This document shows positions 33,590 through 41,818 of a stretch of DNA of 64,000 bases, piece after piece. Source of the stretch: Clostridiales bacterium. GTDB lineage: Bacteria; Bacillota; Clostridia; Oscillospirales; Oscillospiraceae. A program made the translations under genes and the position numbers. Position 1 is the first letter of the stretch. The number at the start of each line of letters is the position of its first letter. The stretch covers positions 62,001 through 126,000 of the forward strand of contig JAQXKZ010000010.1 of NCBI GenBank assembly GCA_029010715.1. The letters run 5' to 3'. The notes under the pieces are model-generated. The model was not told where the DNA came from. It ran no database searches and was given only the letters and a program-made list of their open reading frames with translations.

Positions 33590-34455
33590 CTTCTGAGTTC
33601 CTCCAGGCGATAGCTTCTGCTTCCGTCACGCACGGTGATCGTAAGAAGCTTTTCGAATATCTCCGCGCTTATCAGCTCTCTGTAGAGCGGGCGGCGCAGC
33701 ATATCCTCCAAGCTGCCGCCATGCGCCGTCGCGATCACCGCAACTCCGCAGCCTGCAATATCTTCGATCGCTTTTATATCCTCCGGCTGCGTGATCTCAT
33801 CCATCGCCGCCACCTGCGGATTCATTCCGCGCAGAAGCATCATCAGCGCCTGCGCCTTTGGCACGTCCACCATAACGTCAGTGCAGGGGCCGAGGTCGAA
33901 CTGATACGAGCTGCCGTTATACGCGGACAGCTCATTTCTCTCGTCCGCGACAGCCACACGTACCCTCTTTTCGGAAATACAACGGACGATCTCTCTGAGC
34001 GCCGTCGTTTTCCCAACGCCCGGCGCTGCGGCGATAAGCGTGCTTTTCACTCCGTCCGACATTATCTGCCGGACGGCAGTATTGCAGACGCCGCGGCACT
34101 GATGCGGTATGCGTATGGCGGCGGAGCTGTAGCTCCTGAAGCCCGTGAGTTCCCCGTCGCTGCATACGGCCTGACCGCAGACACCTATGCGCAGGCCGCG
34201 GTAACTGATATACCCCCGGCTCAGCGAGGCGGTGTAGCTGTGCAGCGACGCCCCAGTCGCCTTTTCCAGCACCTGCATGAGCTGTACCTGTGTGAAGCCT
34301 GTTTCCGACAGCCGCTTCTCCCTCCCGGCAATTAACACCGTCGGCGGCATCCCGACTCTCAGTCTGATTTCCTCCGCGTTGCAATTTGTTTCGCGCTCCA
34401 GCGCCTGTCCGATCTCTGCCGGCAGCAGCTCGCGGGCCTGACTCAAGGCATCCAT
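33586..34455 (-). CDS. spoIIIAA: Stage III sporulation protein AA (secretion-type ATPase)
   Basis: ATPase resembling those of type II/IV secretion systems that powers or assembles the SpoIIIA-SpoIIQ channel. 289 residues: Walker A AAPGVGKTT near 142, a VADERNE arginine/acid segment near 170, Walker B region AMDEITQPED near 219, and a TAHG motif near 245. The ATG at 34455 follows AAGGAAG; an in-frame TTG seven codons earlier lacks a site. It begins the operon, with a sigma-E-like promoter just upstream. Confidence 0.94.
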   Translation of the reverse strand: MDALSQARELLPAEIGQALERETNCNAEEIRLRVGMPPTVLIAGREKRLSETGFTQVQLMQVLEKATGASLHSYTASLSRGYISYRGLRIGVCGQAVCSDGELTGFRSYSSAAIRIPHQCRGVCNTAVRQIMSDGVKSTLIAAAPGVGKTTALREIVRCISEKRVRVAVADERNELSAYNGSSYQFDLGPCTDVMVDVPKAQALMMLLRGMNPQVAAMDEITQPEDIKAIEDIAGCGVAVIATAHGGSLEDMLRRPLYRELISAEIFEKLLTITVRDGSRSYRLEELRR

Positions 34456-34474
34456 ACTCTCACTTCCTTGGGAC

Positions 34475-34504
34475 AATCTATGTCCAGGCGCCGGCGATTA
34501 TTCC
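34475..34504 (-). promoter_or_regulatory. Candidate sigma-E promoter of the spoIIIA operon
   Basis: On the minus strand GGAATAAT (34504-34497), 14-base spacer, CATAGATT (34482-34475), about 20 bases before the spoIIIAA start. This fits the spacing and the CATA-start of the sigma-E -10 element, and spoIIIA is sigma-E controlled in Bacillus; the -35 match is only partial. Confidence 0.4.
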
Positions 34505-34525
34505 CTGCATATGCAGGCAAAGAAA

Positions 34526-34563
34526 ACGGGACCGCGCAGGCAAAGCTGCCTGCGCGGTCCCGT
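34526..34563 (-). terminator. Terminator of the TetR-methyltransferase gene
   Basis: Perfect 17-base arms, ACGGGACCGCGCAGGCA (34526-34542) and its complement (34547-34563), four-base loop. On the minus strand TTTTCTTTG follows. It separates the fusion gene from the spoIIIA operon. Confidence 0.88.
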
Positions 34564-34579
34564 CAGAGGATGCCGGTAT

Positions 34580-35920
34580 TTATTTCTTTCTTATTATCAT
34601 TTCTATGAAATTAAGGTATTTACCCGCGCCGGCCTCCATGGATTTCCGGTCGCCTACGGCGTACTGGTTGTCCTGCATAAGCCAGTCCCGCCACACTTCT
34701 TCGTTGCTCTTCATTTCCTTCACAGAAATTATCTCAATCCCATCGGTACACTCTATTATACCGCGCCAGTAGTCGACGTCGTGCATGAAATCCAGCTGTT
34801 CCGGCGTCCACGACAGCAGAAGTTCTTCAGGCAGGGCGTCGTGGCAGTCCTTTTTCATGCCGGGGATGGCGATGTAGATGTATCCTCCGGGTTTAACAAA
34901 CGGAAGCAGCTTATCTCCGAGATAATTCTTATCACGCCCAAAATAATTGTAGGAATCCACGCTGACGACAGCGTCAAAGAATTCCTTATCAAACGGGAGC
35001 GCGGTAGCGTCGGCCTTCACCGGAACAATGCGGTTGCCGAGCAGGCCCTGCGATACGAAGAACCTCCGGTTCTCCTCGGGGTCGCTCCACAGATCGGCCG
35101 CATACACCTTGAAGCCGTACTCCTTGGCCATGAATACCGATGTAAGTCCGTTGCCGCTGCCGAGGTCGCAGACAACCGAACCCGGCTTTATCATGTTATT
35201 CCTCAGCAGCTCTTCTTCGAGCTTTATTGGGTTCGGGCCCATGATCATCCTCATCAGCTCCGGGCTGGAATACTTCTCACTTCTCGGATACATGGGCCCA
35301 TCTTTCCCGGCACCGCAAATCTCAGCCATACGGCGTATGAAGCCCTCCATATGCACGCCAAGCATCCTCTCCGCCTCTTTTTCCAGGCCGGACGCTTCGT
35401 ACATGTCGATAAGAGCAAGCACCGGGCCGTAAAACTCCAGCGCAAGCTGCCGCGGATCGGCGCCGTGCCCTGCGCTGAATATCTCTCTGAACAGGTCCTC
35501 CGTGTATTTCAGCGGGCCGGTACCCAGATACTGCTGATACAGCGCGTTCATTTCCGGGTTTCTGAACTGTTCCAACGTTATCATCTTTCTGAAGCGTGAA
35601 GCGAAGGGATCCCCGGTCCAGTAAAGGAACTGGGCAAGAGTAAAGCCGGCCAGCTTTTCAAGACCCGTTTTTCTGTATGCCTCCGGCATATGCTCAAACA
35701 GGTCCGTCGGGACTTCAAAACGCTTTGCGTTCTCATAGTCCTGCTGCTCCATACGCCTGATAATGCTGTCAAATATCTCGCGCTTATTCTCGTAGTGCTT
35801 ATACAGAGCCCCCTTGGTCATATCCAGCGCTTCAGCAATCATACTGACAGAGACGGCTTCATAGCCGTCTCTGGAAAACAGGTCCAGCGCAGCAAGCAGT
35901 ATTCTCTCTTTCGTGTTCAT
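34580..35920 (-). CDS. TetR-type regulator fused to a SAM-dependent methyltransferase
   Basis: 446 residues in two parts. Residues 1-200 are a TetR/AcrR regulator: helix-turn-helix about 9-55 (ILLAALDLFSRDGYEAVSV, TKGALYKHYENKREIF) and an all-helical ligand domain. Residues about 215-446 are a class I methyltransferase: KYSSPELMRMIMGPNP, SAM motif CDLGSGNG at 251-258, VYAADLWSDPEENR, SVDSYNYFGRD, PGGYIYIAIPG. I know the second part mainly as a free-standing protein. A direct link of ligand-responsive DNA binding with methyl transfer is inferred. The gene has a consensus promoter whose spacer is one arm of a 17-base inverted repeat. Confidence 0.88.
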   Translation of the reverse strand: MNTKERILLAALDLFSRDGYEAVSVSMIAEALDMTKGALYKHYENKREIFDSIIRRMEQQDYENAKRFEVPTDLFEHMPEAYRKTGLEKLAGFTLAQFLYWTGDPFASRFRKMITLEQFRNPEMNALYQQYLGTGPLKYTEDLFREIFSAGHGADPRQLALEFYGPVLALIDMYEASGLEKEAERMLGVHMEGFIRRMAEICGAGKDGPMYPRSEKYSSPELMRMIMGPNPIKLEEELLRNNMIKPGSVVCDLGSGNGLTSVFMAKEYGFKVYAADLWSDPEENRRFFVSQGLLGNRIVPVKADATALPFDKEFFDAVVSVDSYNYFGRDKNYLGDKLLPFVKPGGYIYIAIPGMKKDCHDALPEELLLSWTPEQLDFMHDVDYWRGIIECTDGIEIISVKEMKSNEEVWRDWLMQDNQYAVGDRKSMEAGAGKYLNFIEMIIRKK

Positions 35921-35942
35921 CTTGTTTCCTCCGCTATAATTG

Positions 35943-35991
35943 AGTAACCGTTCGTTTACTCAATTATAGTAAACGAACGGTTACTTGTCAA
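35943..35991 (-). promoter_or_regulatory. Promoter with twin operator arms for the TetR-methyltransferase gene
   Basis: Minus strand: TTGACA (35991-35986), 17-base spacer, TATAAT (35968-35963), a perfect consensus promoter. The spacer is exactly one arm of a 17-base inverted repeat; the second arm (35959-35943) follows the -10 box and covers the start of transcription. Each arm contains GTAACCGTTCGTTTAC or its complement, itself partly palindromic, as for TetR operators. Strong autorepression is the natural reading. Confidence 0.88.
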
Positions 35992-35994
35992 TAT

Positions 35995-36555
35995 CTATTT
36001 TGGCCAAGGTGAGATTATGTGTTTTTTTAGCATATATGCCTCATCTGCGATCATGGCCATAGGCGTATCGGACAGCGAGTCAGAGTAAAACTTTTCGGTG
36101 TGCCCCTCAGGGTACCGCTCATAGAAGCGGCGTACTTTCTCCTCGTCATGGCAGTTCCTGCCGTCTATTTTTCCGCTGTGCTTGTCCATACGCGTTCCGA
36201 TAAGGTTTACACCCAGGCTTTTGCATACCGGGGCAAGGAGAAATTCCGGAGATGCGGAGATTATAAGGTCATCCTCCCGTTTCTGCTCCAGATACCATTG
36301 ACCTATACGCTGCCGGTTCTCCTTCCAGAAGTCATCTACCACCGCGTCCACGTCAGGCAGTTTGGCCAGAAACGCAAACAGCTTCTCCTTCAGCGCCTTT
36401 GTATCCGCGCGCCCCAAAAGATGTGCCGCCGCTGTACCGATCACCTTCGGTATGTTGCCGATTACTATACCCGGATATCTCCTGGCGCAGTATTTTACAA
36501 AGGTCACTGAGCTGTCCGGGTAAAAGATCGTTTTGTCAAAATCGTATGTATTCAT
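35995..36555 (-). CDS. HAD-superfamily phosphatase (subfamily IB-like)
   Basis: Phosphoserine phosphatase-like hydrolase of 186 residues. Motif I YDFDKTIF at 3-10 (nucleophile Asp4 or Asp6 region DFDKT), motif II in LIISASPEFL near 97, motif III lysine near 139 (EEKVRRFYE) and motif IV DSLSDTPM near 160. Start chosen at the ATG 36555, six bases after AGGTG and overlapping the nitroreductase stop region; an ATG three codons earlier is possible. Substrate unknown. It ends four bases from the TetR-methyltransferase promoter, so read-through into that gene is possible. Confidence 0.82.
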   Translation of the reverse strand: MNTYDFDKTIFYPDSSVTFVKYCARRYPGIVIGNIPKVIGTAAAHLLGRADTKALKEKLFAFLAKLPDVDAVVDDFWKENRQRIGQWYLEQKREDDLIISASPEFLLAPVCKSLGVNLIGTRMDKHSGKIDGRNCHDEEKVRRFYERYPEGHTEKFYSDSLSDTPMAMIADEAYMLKKHIISPWPK

Positions 36556-36560
36556 TCCAT

Positions 36561-37079
36561 TCACCTAACAAAGTAGACCCGCTTACCCTTGACCGGCTTC
36601 ATCTCCGGCTGCTCGTCGGCATAGCCTAGGATGCAGTGGCCTATCCCTGTATAGTCGCCCTCTACTCCCCACTTTTTAAGCAGGGCTTTACCCTCTGCGC
36701 CGGCAAATACCTCCTCTGCTCTGTTGATCCAGCAGGAGCCGAGGCCTATCGCAGACGCAGCGTTCATAAGATTCCCCATAACAAGGCTGCCGTCCTTCAC
36801 GGCGTTTGCATTGCCCGTCTCCGCCAGTACGACAAGCACCGTAGGCACGCCGTAGAACGGATCGCTGTTTGTGCCCATTACCGCGGCGTTCAGCTTTGAC
36901 AGATGTGAAATATCATCCCTGTTCTGCAAAACGACAATAATTGCCGGCTGCCGGTTCATTGCACTCGGTGCGCACAGTCCGGCCTTGAGTACAAGCTCAA
37001 GCTCTCCGTCAGTGATTTGTTCGGGTTTGTATTTTCTTACACTTCTGCGCTCATATATGGCGCAAAGCCCATCCTTCAT
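36561..37079 (-). CDS. Nitroreductase family protein
   Basis: FMN-dependent oxidoreductase family, 172 residues. The N-terminal ERRSVRKYKPEQI at 10-22 with Arg12, Ser13 and Arg15 and the PSAMNRQP segment near 38-45 form the flavin site; GLGSCWINRAEEV near 112 and GHCILGYAD near 146 complete the fold. The electron acceptor is unknown. It overlaps the HAD phosphatase start region and probably shares its transcript. Confidence 0.9.
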   Translation of the reverse strand: MKDGLCAIYERRSVRKYKPEQITDGELELVLKAGLCAPSAMNRQPAIIVVLQNRDDISHLSKLNAAVMGTNSDPFYGVPTVLVVLAETGNANAVKDGSLVMGNLMNAASAIGLGSCWINRAEEVFAGAEGKALLKKWGVEGDYTGIGHCILGYADEQPEMKPVKGKRVYFVR

Positions 37080-37117
37080 GCAGCTCTCCTCCGTTCTCCC
37101 GGCAGGGCATATAAAGT

Positions 37118-39079
37118 TTATTTAATACGTATCGCATTAAGCAGCACAGCCGTGTTCAGAGCAAAGCCGCATATGACCGTTCCCAGCACCGGCATTATAC
37201 CGACGGCTCCCAGTACGGAGATGCCCACGCTCACGCATATGCCGACCGCCATATTCTCGAGCGCAATGCGATAGGTCATTCTCGACAGTCCGAATAACCT
37301 GGGCAGCTTCTTGATGTCCCTGTCCATCATAAGTACATCTGCAGAAATAAATGCGGCGTCCGAGCCCAGCGCACCAATGGCAATACCAACGTCTACGCGC
37401 TTCATAAGCGCGCCGTCGGTATTCCCGTCGCCTACGAAAGCAACCGTTGACCGGATCCCCTTGTTGGACATAAGGTAGGTGACGGCGGACAGCTTGTCCT
37501 CGGGCTTCTGCTCAGCCCGGAGCATATCGAAATTAAGCTTTGAAGCAAGCGGTCTGGCCACCGAGAGCACGTCACCGGTCAGAAGCACCATCTTCTTCAC
37601 GCCCTGAACCCTCATGCTCTCCAATGCGTCAAAGGCGCCGCTTCGTACCCTGTCGGACACAAGAATATGTCCGCAGTATCTGCCGTCGACCGCGACATGA
37701 ATTGCGGCCCCGCTGCGGCTCGGTATCTCGCACGTTATCCCGTGCTCTTCAAGAAGCGCAGTGTTTCCGACATATACGCGCGCATCGCCCACAAGGGCGC
37801 TCACGCCTCTGCCCGGCAGCTCCTCCGCCTGACTTATTCTTATATTCTGAGTATCTATCGCCCCTGCCGACTCGCGCAGCGCTCTGGCTATGGGATGACG
37901 CGAGAACATCTCCGCCGACGCGGCAGCGGTAAGCAGCTCGTGGTCGGTCATGTTCACCGGGAAAACGTCCGTTACTATATATCTTCCCTCGGTTATCGTA
38001 CCCGTCTTGTCGAATATCACAGTCTCACTCTGGGCCATTGATTCAATACAGTCAGAGCCCTTGACGAACATTCCGCAGCCGGCCGCGGCCCCAATGGCCT
38101 TTATATACGCCAGCGAGACCGCCAGTGACGCATACGCCGGGCAGGCCATTATAAGCAGCACAGCCGACCTGCGTATATATTCGGTCCATCCGCCGTTGAA
38201 CAGAGGCACGATGACGGCAAGCAGGAACGCGGCGGCAAGCATGACCGGTGTATATACCGACACAAACCGTTCTGTACGCTCCTCCTGATTTGACTTATAA
38301 TCCGGCGCCTTATGAGACAGGCGCACTATCCGCGACGCGGTAGACTGCTCAAAGCCTTTTGTGACCTTGACGCGAATCTCGCTGGTGAGATTACGGCAGC
38401 CGGAGTAGACACGGTAGCCCTCAGTCACCGCCCAGGGTCTGGACTGACCGGATATAGAAGCCGTATCTACAGTAGTCATGCCCTCGACTATTATGCCGTC
38501 AAGCGGTATTCGCTCCCCTGCCGGCACAACAACTATGTCTCCTACATTGACGCAGTCAGGCGTTACGTTAAGAACGCCTTCCGCCGTCTCAACATTTGCG
38601 GTCTCCGGCTTGATTGAAGGAAGCTCCGAAACATCCCTGCCGCACAGGTTGGAAACTATGCCTTCTACCAGTCTGTTCACGCCGAAAAGTATCAGCAGAA
38701 GATCAGCCTCGGGGTAATAGCCCACGGAGAATGCGGCAATTGCGGCAATAAGCGTCACCGGTGCCTTATCGAAGTAATTTCTGGCGGCGATCCTCTCGAC
38801 AGACTCCATAAACACATCGAAGCCGGCAATAACAAAAGGTATGAGAAATGCGACGCAGCGCATCCATCCATCCAGCGGCACGAACATGAACGCAGCAAGC
38901 AGCACCGCCGCAATCATCGCCGGTACTATGGCCGCGACCGCGGCTTCCCTTCCGGTCCGTCCCGCCATACGCCGCTCCATATAACTCAATCCGGCGCTAC
39001 TCGTTTCCTTTCCCGTCCTGACTGCCTGTTCCTTCTTATTATTCAAATGTCTGTTCTGCTCTGAAAGGTGTCTCCCCAT
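37118..39079 (-). CDS. P1B-type ATPase-like protein with atypical motifs
   Basis: Heavy-metal P-type ATPase family, 653 residues, from ATG 39079 (AGGTG six bases upstream; the upstream GTG overlaps that site). There is no N-terminal metal-binding domain. DKTGT with phosphorylated Asp357 is intact, and HP is present (SRHPIARAL). Departures: the actuator motif TGES reads SGQS (210-213), the membrane CPC reads CPA (313-315), and GDGxND reads GDGNTD near 582. Eight or so membrane helices are present. A reduced-turnover or differently selective transporter is possible. The promoter region has a dyad at 39112-39137. Confidence 0.8.
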   Translation of the reverse strand: MGRHLSEQNRHLNNKKEQAVRTGKETSSAGLSYMERRMAGRTGREAAVAAIVPAMIAAVLLAAFMFVPLDGWMRCVAFLIPFVIAGFDVFMESVERIAARNYFDKAPVTLIAAIAAFSVGYYPEADLLLILFGVNRLVEGIVSNLCGRDVSELPSIKPETANVETAEGVLNVTPDCVNVGDIVVVPAGERIPLDGIIVEGMTTVDTASISGQSRPWAVTEGYRVYSGCRNLTSEIRVKVTKGFEQSTASRIVRLSHKAPDYKSNQEERTERFVSVYTPVMLAAAFLLAVIVPLFNGGWTEYIRRSAVLLIMACPAYASLAVSLAYIKAIGAAAGCGMFVKGSDCIESMAQSETVIFDKTGTITEGRYIVTDVFPVNMTDHELLTAAASAEMFSRHPIARALRESAGAIDTQNIRISQAEELPGRGVSALVGDARVYVGNTALLEEHGITCEIPSRSGAAIHVAVDGRYCGHILVSDRVRSGAFDALESMRVQGVKKMVLLTGDVLSVARPLASKLNFDMLRAEQKPEDKLSAVTYLMSNKGIRSTVAFVGDGNTDGALMKRVDVGIAIGALGSDAAFISADVLMMDRDIKKLPRLFGLSRMTYRIALENMAVGICVSVGISVLGAVGIMPVLGTVICGFALNTAVLLNAIRIK

Positions 39080-39111
39080 ATCGTTCACCTGCTGAAGCGG
39101 AAATTACATAT

Positions 39112-39137
39112 ACATATCTACGCATATTTAGATATAT
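39112..39137. promoter_or_regulatory. Dyad before the P-type ATPase gene
   Basis: ACATATCTA (39112-39120), eight bases, TAGATATAT (39129-39137): eight of nine positions are complementary, in very AT-rich DNA about 33 bases upstream of the ATPase start. It resembles ArsR/CadC-type operator spacing; no metal regulator gene is nearby. Confidence 0.35.
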
Positions 39138-39346
39138 GATACATCTTTATTTCTGTTTTGTCAACAAATTGCAACTTCTAAAACACCAAAACTCTCCGGT
39201 ACGGCGGCATACTCCCGGAAGGCCGTGTCGACCGCGGCTCCGGATTGCTGCAGTCGTCAATATACCTCGCTTTGAAAACCGCGCCGGGAACCGGCAGAGA
39301 GACGGAATTACTCTGTATAATATTGCATATCGTAATGCAGAAATAA

Positions 39347-39378
39347 AATTGCGGAGCAGCAATTGCTGCCCCGCAATT
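39347..39378 (-). terminator. Terminator of the SASP gene
   Basis: Arms AATTGCGGAGCAGC (39347-39360) and GCTGCCCCGCAATT (39365-39378), loop AATT. The one mismatch is A-C on the plus strand but G-U on the minus transcript, and TTTATTTC follows on the minus strand, so it acts for the SASP gene. Confidence 0.85.
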
Positions 39379-39397
39379 CTTTTTAAGCTTTTCAAGC

Positions 39398-39598
39398 TTA
39401 CTTCATGCCGTTCTCGTAAGCCTCGATCATCTTCTTGACCATCTGGCCGCCGACGGAACCTGCCTGACGGCTGGTGAGATCGCCGTTGTAACCGTTCTTC
39501 AGGTTGACGCCGACTTCAGCAGCGGCTTCCATCTTGAACTTATCCATTGCCTCGCGGGCAGCGGGGTTGACAAGATGATTACTGGTATTGGTAGACAT
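39398..39598 (-). CDS. Alpha/beta-type small acid-soluble spore protein
   Basis: DNA-coating spore core protein that protects against UV and heat and is degraded by the GPR protease on germination. 66 residues with the family blocks: KFKMEAAAEVGVNLKNGYNG (contains the GPR cleavage region, E-A-A-A-E-V-G) and LTSRQAGSVGGQMVKKMI. AAGGAG precedes the ATG. Upstream, TGAATA near 39670 could be a sigma-G -35 but the -10 match is poor. It forms a single-gene unit with its own terminator. Confidence 0.96.
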   Translation of the reverse strand: MSTNTSNHLVNPAAREAMDKFKMEAAAEVGVNLKNGYNGDLTSRQAGSVGGQMVKKMIEAYENGMK

Positions 39599-39819
39599 AG
39601 TTTACATCTCCTTTTTATCATTTTGGGTTCGTTGCCCGTGCTTATCTTCTGCACTGGTATTTTGTATATTCACGAAAAGAGAATGTAAATTTTTCAAAAA
39701 TCAAAACATCCCAACTGTGTCATACATAAAATAGCCTGCCCCCGGCTGGAGTCTATGCCTGTCCCGCACACATTCAGCAAGCCGGAAAAAGCTCGCTGTT
39801 GTAAGAACTGCAGCAGGAA

Positions 39820-40905
39820 TCAGCTAAGCGGTATCCCGGCGATATCCTTCGAGTTATCCATTGACCTTGAAACGATGATTTCCGCTACCTCATCCGGATC
39901 TATTACACGGTCTAATACTGATCCGGAAAATGCAGCCGTCATAGAATCGTCCGTGTATCCGGAGGAGCCTCCGTTGACAATGTTGAAAAGCCGTGTACCG
40001 TCCTTCAGCACGAAGCCCCTGAACATTGGGATACCGAGGTCATCGCCGGCCATACTGACCCTGCCGGAGACGCTGTAGGCTATCTCGATCGAAAGCGGGG
40101 TTATCTTTGCAGACTCCATGGTGAAAGCAGTTCCTTCCACGCTTTTCCCGATCCGTATTTCCCTGACCGAGCTCTTCTCCGGAAGCTTAATGTCAAAATC
40201 CCACTCTCCGTTCAAAACGGGCGTTTTAGCGGCTTTTTCCGTATCGGCGCAAAGGTTGACAAAGCGGACATGTATTTCCCTGCCAAGCAATGTGTCGTCA
40301 TGATTTGACGGGCTGAGAGTCATTACAAATTCAAGTCTTCCGCTCTCATCGGCAAATTGCGGCGTTCCGATAAAATTGCCGTTTCCGTCACGCTCCTGCT
40401 CATAGCTGAAGCTCCCGCTCATATTTAAAGCGCGTGACCCCGGGTCATTTCCCATATATACAATTATGTTTTCAAATCCCGGCTCCTCGCCTTCCTTAAG
40501 AGAAAAACCGTCTATCGCGAATGATACGAGCGCAGTATTTTCGTCGGCAACAAGTTCGAGAGGCTTCACGGTAACTCCATTGCTTGTAACTGCCATGCTG
40601 TCATTTTTTTCGTCTTCAGTAAAGACCTTAGCCATACCTTTATCTGCCATCGTTTGCTGCTGCTCTTCCGTGGCATCGAGCCTGTCACGCATTCCACGGC
40701 TCCATATATGCCCCATCGCATACGCCACGGCGCCGAGAGCAAGCAGTATGGAAACGATTACAGCCGCTATCAGCAGCGTTCTGAGTGAGTTTCGCATACT
40801 TCCGGTCCGACTATGATTTTTTACCTGCATAGCATCGAGAGCTCTGTCCATATACCTGTCGCCGACATAGTTCAGTCCGATAAAAAGCTTTTTGCCGCCA
40901 TTCAC
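39820..40905 (-). CDS. DUF4179 protein, probable anti-sigma factor
   Basis: 361 residues: cytoplasmic N-terminus of about 43 residues, one membrane helix at about 44-63 (LLIAAVIVSILLALGAVAYAM), then a large extracytoplasmic domain with DUF4179 features near 70-180 and an all-beta C-terminal part. The start overlaps the stop of the sigma factor gene (ATGA), the standard arrangement for an ECF sigma factor and its membrane anti-sigma partner. The signal sensed outside is unknown. Confidence 0.75.
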   Translation of the reverse strand: MNGGKKLFIGLNYVGDRYMDRALDAMQVKNHSRTGSMRNSLRTLLIAAVIVSILLALGAVAYAMGHIWSRGMRDRLDATEEQQQTMADKGMAKVFTEDEKNDSMAVTSNGVTVKPLELVADENTALVSFAIDGFSLKEGEEPGFENIIVYMGNDPGSRALNMSGSFSYEQERDGNGNFIGTPQFADESGRLEFVMTLSPSNHDDTLLGREIHVRFVNLCADTEKAAKTPVLNGEWDFDIKLPEKSSVREIRIGKSVEGTAFTMESAKITPLSIEIAYSVSGRVSMAGDDLGIPMFRGFVLKDGTRLFNIVNGGSSGYTDDSMTAAFSGSVLDRVIDPDEVAEIIVSRSMDNSKDIAGIPLS

Positions 40906-41459
40906 AGCGCCACACCTTCTTCCCCGAGATATTTTCTTAAATTGCGTCTCATGCGGGCAAGCTTCTGGCTCAGCGCATTCGCGCTCATGCCGCAGCTCCG
41001 CGCTATGTCTGTCACGCTCTCACCCGCCCAGTACCGGCGCATGAAAACCGTGCAGTCCTTTTCCGTCAGACAGGCAAGCCATGCGTTTATAATGCCGCCC
41101 AACTCCTTCGCGTCCTCAATCTGCTCAATCCCTTTTGGGTCGGGTATACATTCGTCAAGCTCACTGAGCAGCACGTACATATTCCCTCCGCGCTTTTGGG
41201 CGCGGTCTCTGTTCCAGCGGTTAAACGAGAGATTCCGCGTAATCCTGGCAAGCCACAGGCGCAAACGTCCGGGACGTTCAGGGGGCATGGCGTTCCATGC
41301 GCGGGTATATGTATCGTTGACACATTCCTCCGCGTCCTCGCGCACACCCAGAATGTTCATTGAGACAGCGTGACAGTATATACCGTATTTGCTGTCTGTC
41401 TCCGCAATTGCCCGCTCGTCGCGCCGCCAATAGAGATCTATTATCTTTGTATCTTCCAC
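40902..41459 (-). CDS. ECF-type RNA polymerase sigma factor
   Basis: 185 residues with region 2 (DSKYGIYCHAVSMNIL, DAEECVNDTYTRAWNAMPP) and region 4 with its helix-turn-helix (FMRRYWAGESVTDIARSCG, MSANALSQKLARMRRNLRKYL). Start is GTG 41459, five to seven bases after GGAGGAGG; in-frame codons further up have no site. It should direct its own expression in response to release by the DUF4179 partner, but I could not identify a matching promoter upstream with confidence. Confidence 0.9.
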   Translation of the reverse strand: MEDTKIIDLYWRRDERAIAETDSKYGIYCHAVSMNILGVREDAEECVNDTYTRAWNAMPPERPGRLRLWLARITRNLSFNRWNRDRAQKRGGNMYVLLSELDECIPDPKGIEQIEDAKELGGIINAWLACLTEKDCTVFMRRYWAGESVTDIARSCGMSANALSQKLARMRRNLRKYLGEEGVAL

Positions 41460-41740
41460 GTTCTTCCTCCTCCGGCCGATCCTGCTTGAAGGGCCTTCAC
41501 CTACAATGACAGCTTTTTTCTCGAAATCTGACGCGGTATGAAAAATTTTTGCGATTGCCCGCGGCCGACAGCCACTTCGCGTAAACCACATTGTCGTTCG
41601 TTTCCCGGCCGCGCCGGGCTTCCATACGCAACCCGGGCAACTCTCTCATATACAGTTGCTTTTTCGGCATGGCGCATTACATGTTTTTCGCTTTTTATAA
41701 TAACATACCGGCATTTTGTTCGCACCCTTCGCTTCCGGTA

Positions 41741-41803
41741 TTGCTTTTTTTAAAAAAGCGTGTATAATAGGTCTTAATGAGACGCACCGTCTCATTAAGA
41801 CCT
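41741..41803 (+). promoter_or_regulatory. lexA-type promoter with a double-dyad operator
   Basis: TTGCTT (41741-41746), 16-base spacer, TATAAT (41763-41768), then a perfect inverted repeat of 16-base arms (41769-41784 and 41788-41803, three-base centre) over the transcription start. Each arm is itself palindromic in the form GTCT-N5-AGAC (41771-41783 and 41789-41801), so two operators lie 18 bases apart, about two helix turns. It does not match the Firmicutes SOS box CGAAC-N4-GTTCG. The remaining part of 41460-41740 shows no gene. Confidence 0.85.
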
Positions 41804-41818
41804 GCCGGAGGTGATATC

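Noticed and set aside
34511-35599. Plus-strand frame opposite the TetR-methyltransferase gene
   Set aside because: Antisense to a gene with a consensus promoter, operator and terminator.
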